Shown: positions 63,763-64,000 of the stretch, piece after piece
Position numbering within the stretch: position 1 is the stretch's first letter
How the letters are laid out: each line of letters starts with the position of its first letter
NCBI RefSeq assembly: GCF_008692605.1
Contig: NZ_LFCT01000001.1
Location: forward strand, 186,001-250,000
Source: Sphingobium estronivorans
GTDB lineage: Bacteria > Pseudomonadota > Alphaproteobacteria > Sphingomonadales > Sphingomonadaceae
Length of the DNA stretch: 64,000 nt
Reading direction: 5' to 3'
Program-made: the position numbers and the translations under genes
Notes under the pieces: model-generated
Databases searched by the model: none
Seen by the model: the letters and a program-made list of their open reading frames with translations, nothing else
Told to the model about the DNA's origin: nothing

Positions 63763-64000
63763 GCGAGAAGCGGATCGAGCAAGTCCGTGGCCATCGTCGA
63801 CATCCACAAGAGCAGGCTGAGGGTGGAAATCTGAGCGAGTTGTACCCGCCGAGCCATCACGGCACTGACCTCCTTGACTAGCTTCTCAACTACCGCTTGT
63901 CGTAGCGGCCCGGCCCACTCCTTGCGTACCTCTGTGCCATCCATCCCTTCGATTTCGTCGAGCGCCGCCACGAGCATCGCCGGGAGGCCTTTGAATAACT
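63759..64000 (-). CDS. Unknown protein (partial, runs past the right edge)
   Basis: The frame is open from the window edge to a stop at 63759. The visible C-terminal part has charged helices (EWAGPLRQAVVEKLVKEVSA) and a hydrophobic end (LAQISTLSLLLWMSTMATDL). It overlaps the end of the transglycosylase gene by 4 bases, tail to tail. No family is recognised; a transfer-system membrane component is possible. Confidence 0.5.
   Translation of the reverse strand, partial: LFKGLPAMLVAALDEIEGMDGTEVRKEWAGPLRQAVVEKLVKEVSAVMARRVQLAQISTLSLLLWMSTMATDLLDPLLA

Overview
The window is high-GC alphaproteobacterial DNA. Its gene styles and small secreted proteins suggest a sphingomonad (Sphingomonas, Sphingobium or Novosphingobium type); this is inferred from protein resemblance, as no 16S or other marker gene is present. 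Most genes overlap by 1-14 bases in tight operons. The content looks like an accessory metal-resistance and low-oxygen-survival region, on a plasmid or genomic island. It carries an integrase remnant, a toxin-antitoxin pair and a truncated corA at 23.8-25.2 kb, and a VirB1-like transglycosylase at the right edge.

Layout. 0-7 kb: cusCBAF copper/silver efflux on the minus strand, plus two small secreted proteins. 7-13 kb: a MerR regulator and small lipoproteins, then an unusual run of genes. These encode a membrane-anchored FAD/2Fe-2S reductase, a five-helix protein with ferric-reductase/NOX-like histidine pairs, a heptaheme cytochrome c, a DUF1622 protein and a Tat-exported Csp1-like copper-storage protein. 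13-16.3 kb: a GH130 gene and small His/Met-rich secreted proteins. 16.5-19.1 kb: aldehyde and alcohol dehydrogenases. 19.1-23.6 kb: copAB, an MFS transporter and a DUF411 protein. 23.6-25.2 kb: mobile scar. 25.3-28 kb: a FixL-like haem-PAS kinase, FixJ, and a receiver-only protein. 28-35 kb: DUF305, a second copAB, a CnrYXH-like ECF sigma system, copCD and a methyltransferase. 35-38 kb: Cu+-ATPase and CueR. 38-44 kb: PHA synthase, a MaoC-Pta fusion, acetate kinase, enoyl reductase and a phasin. 44-50.6 kb: an N-ATPase (atpDCQRBEFAG) with Na+ ligands in subunit c. 50.7-58 kb: oleate hydratase, a second FixJ, PRPP synthase, thymidine/AMP phosphorylase and a beta-CASP metallo-hydrolase. 58-64 kb: DUF2933, an isoprenylcysteine-methyltransferase-like protein, HxlR, an SGNH hydrolase, unknown proteins and conjugation-type genes.

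Regulation that can be read from the DNA. (1) A TAC(G/T)TA box recurs in eight gene-upstream gaps, from the copper genes to the N-ATPase. I propose it is the site of the encoded FixJ proteins, whose partner FixL keeps the haem-ligand His and distal Arg. (2) A GAGGGG-N14-GCGTAT(T/A) promoter lies before copAB-2, copCD, the DUF411 gene and one further place; a weaker version with the same spacing precedes cnrYXH. This looks like the ECF sigma regulon. (3) MerR-type promoters with 19-bp spacers precede the Cu+-ATPase, the first merR and, unexpectedly, the second fixJ. Together these suggest that copper defence and oxygen-limited energy metabolism (ethanol/acetate, PHA, Na+ ATPase, nucleotide salvage) are wired to each other.

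The best candidate for an undescribed system is the 8.8-13.0 kb operon: a split NOX/ferric-reductase-like electron conduit ending in a periplasmic heptaheme cytochrome, adjacent to a copper-storage protein. No tRNA, rRNA or CRISPR was seen.
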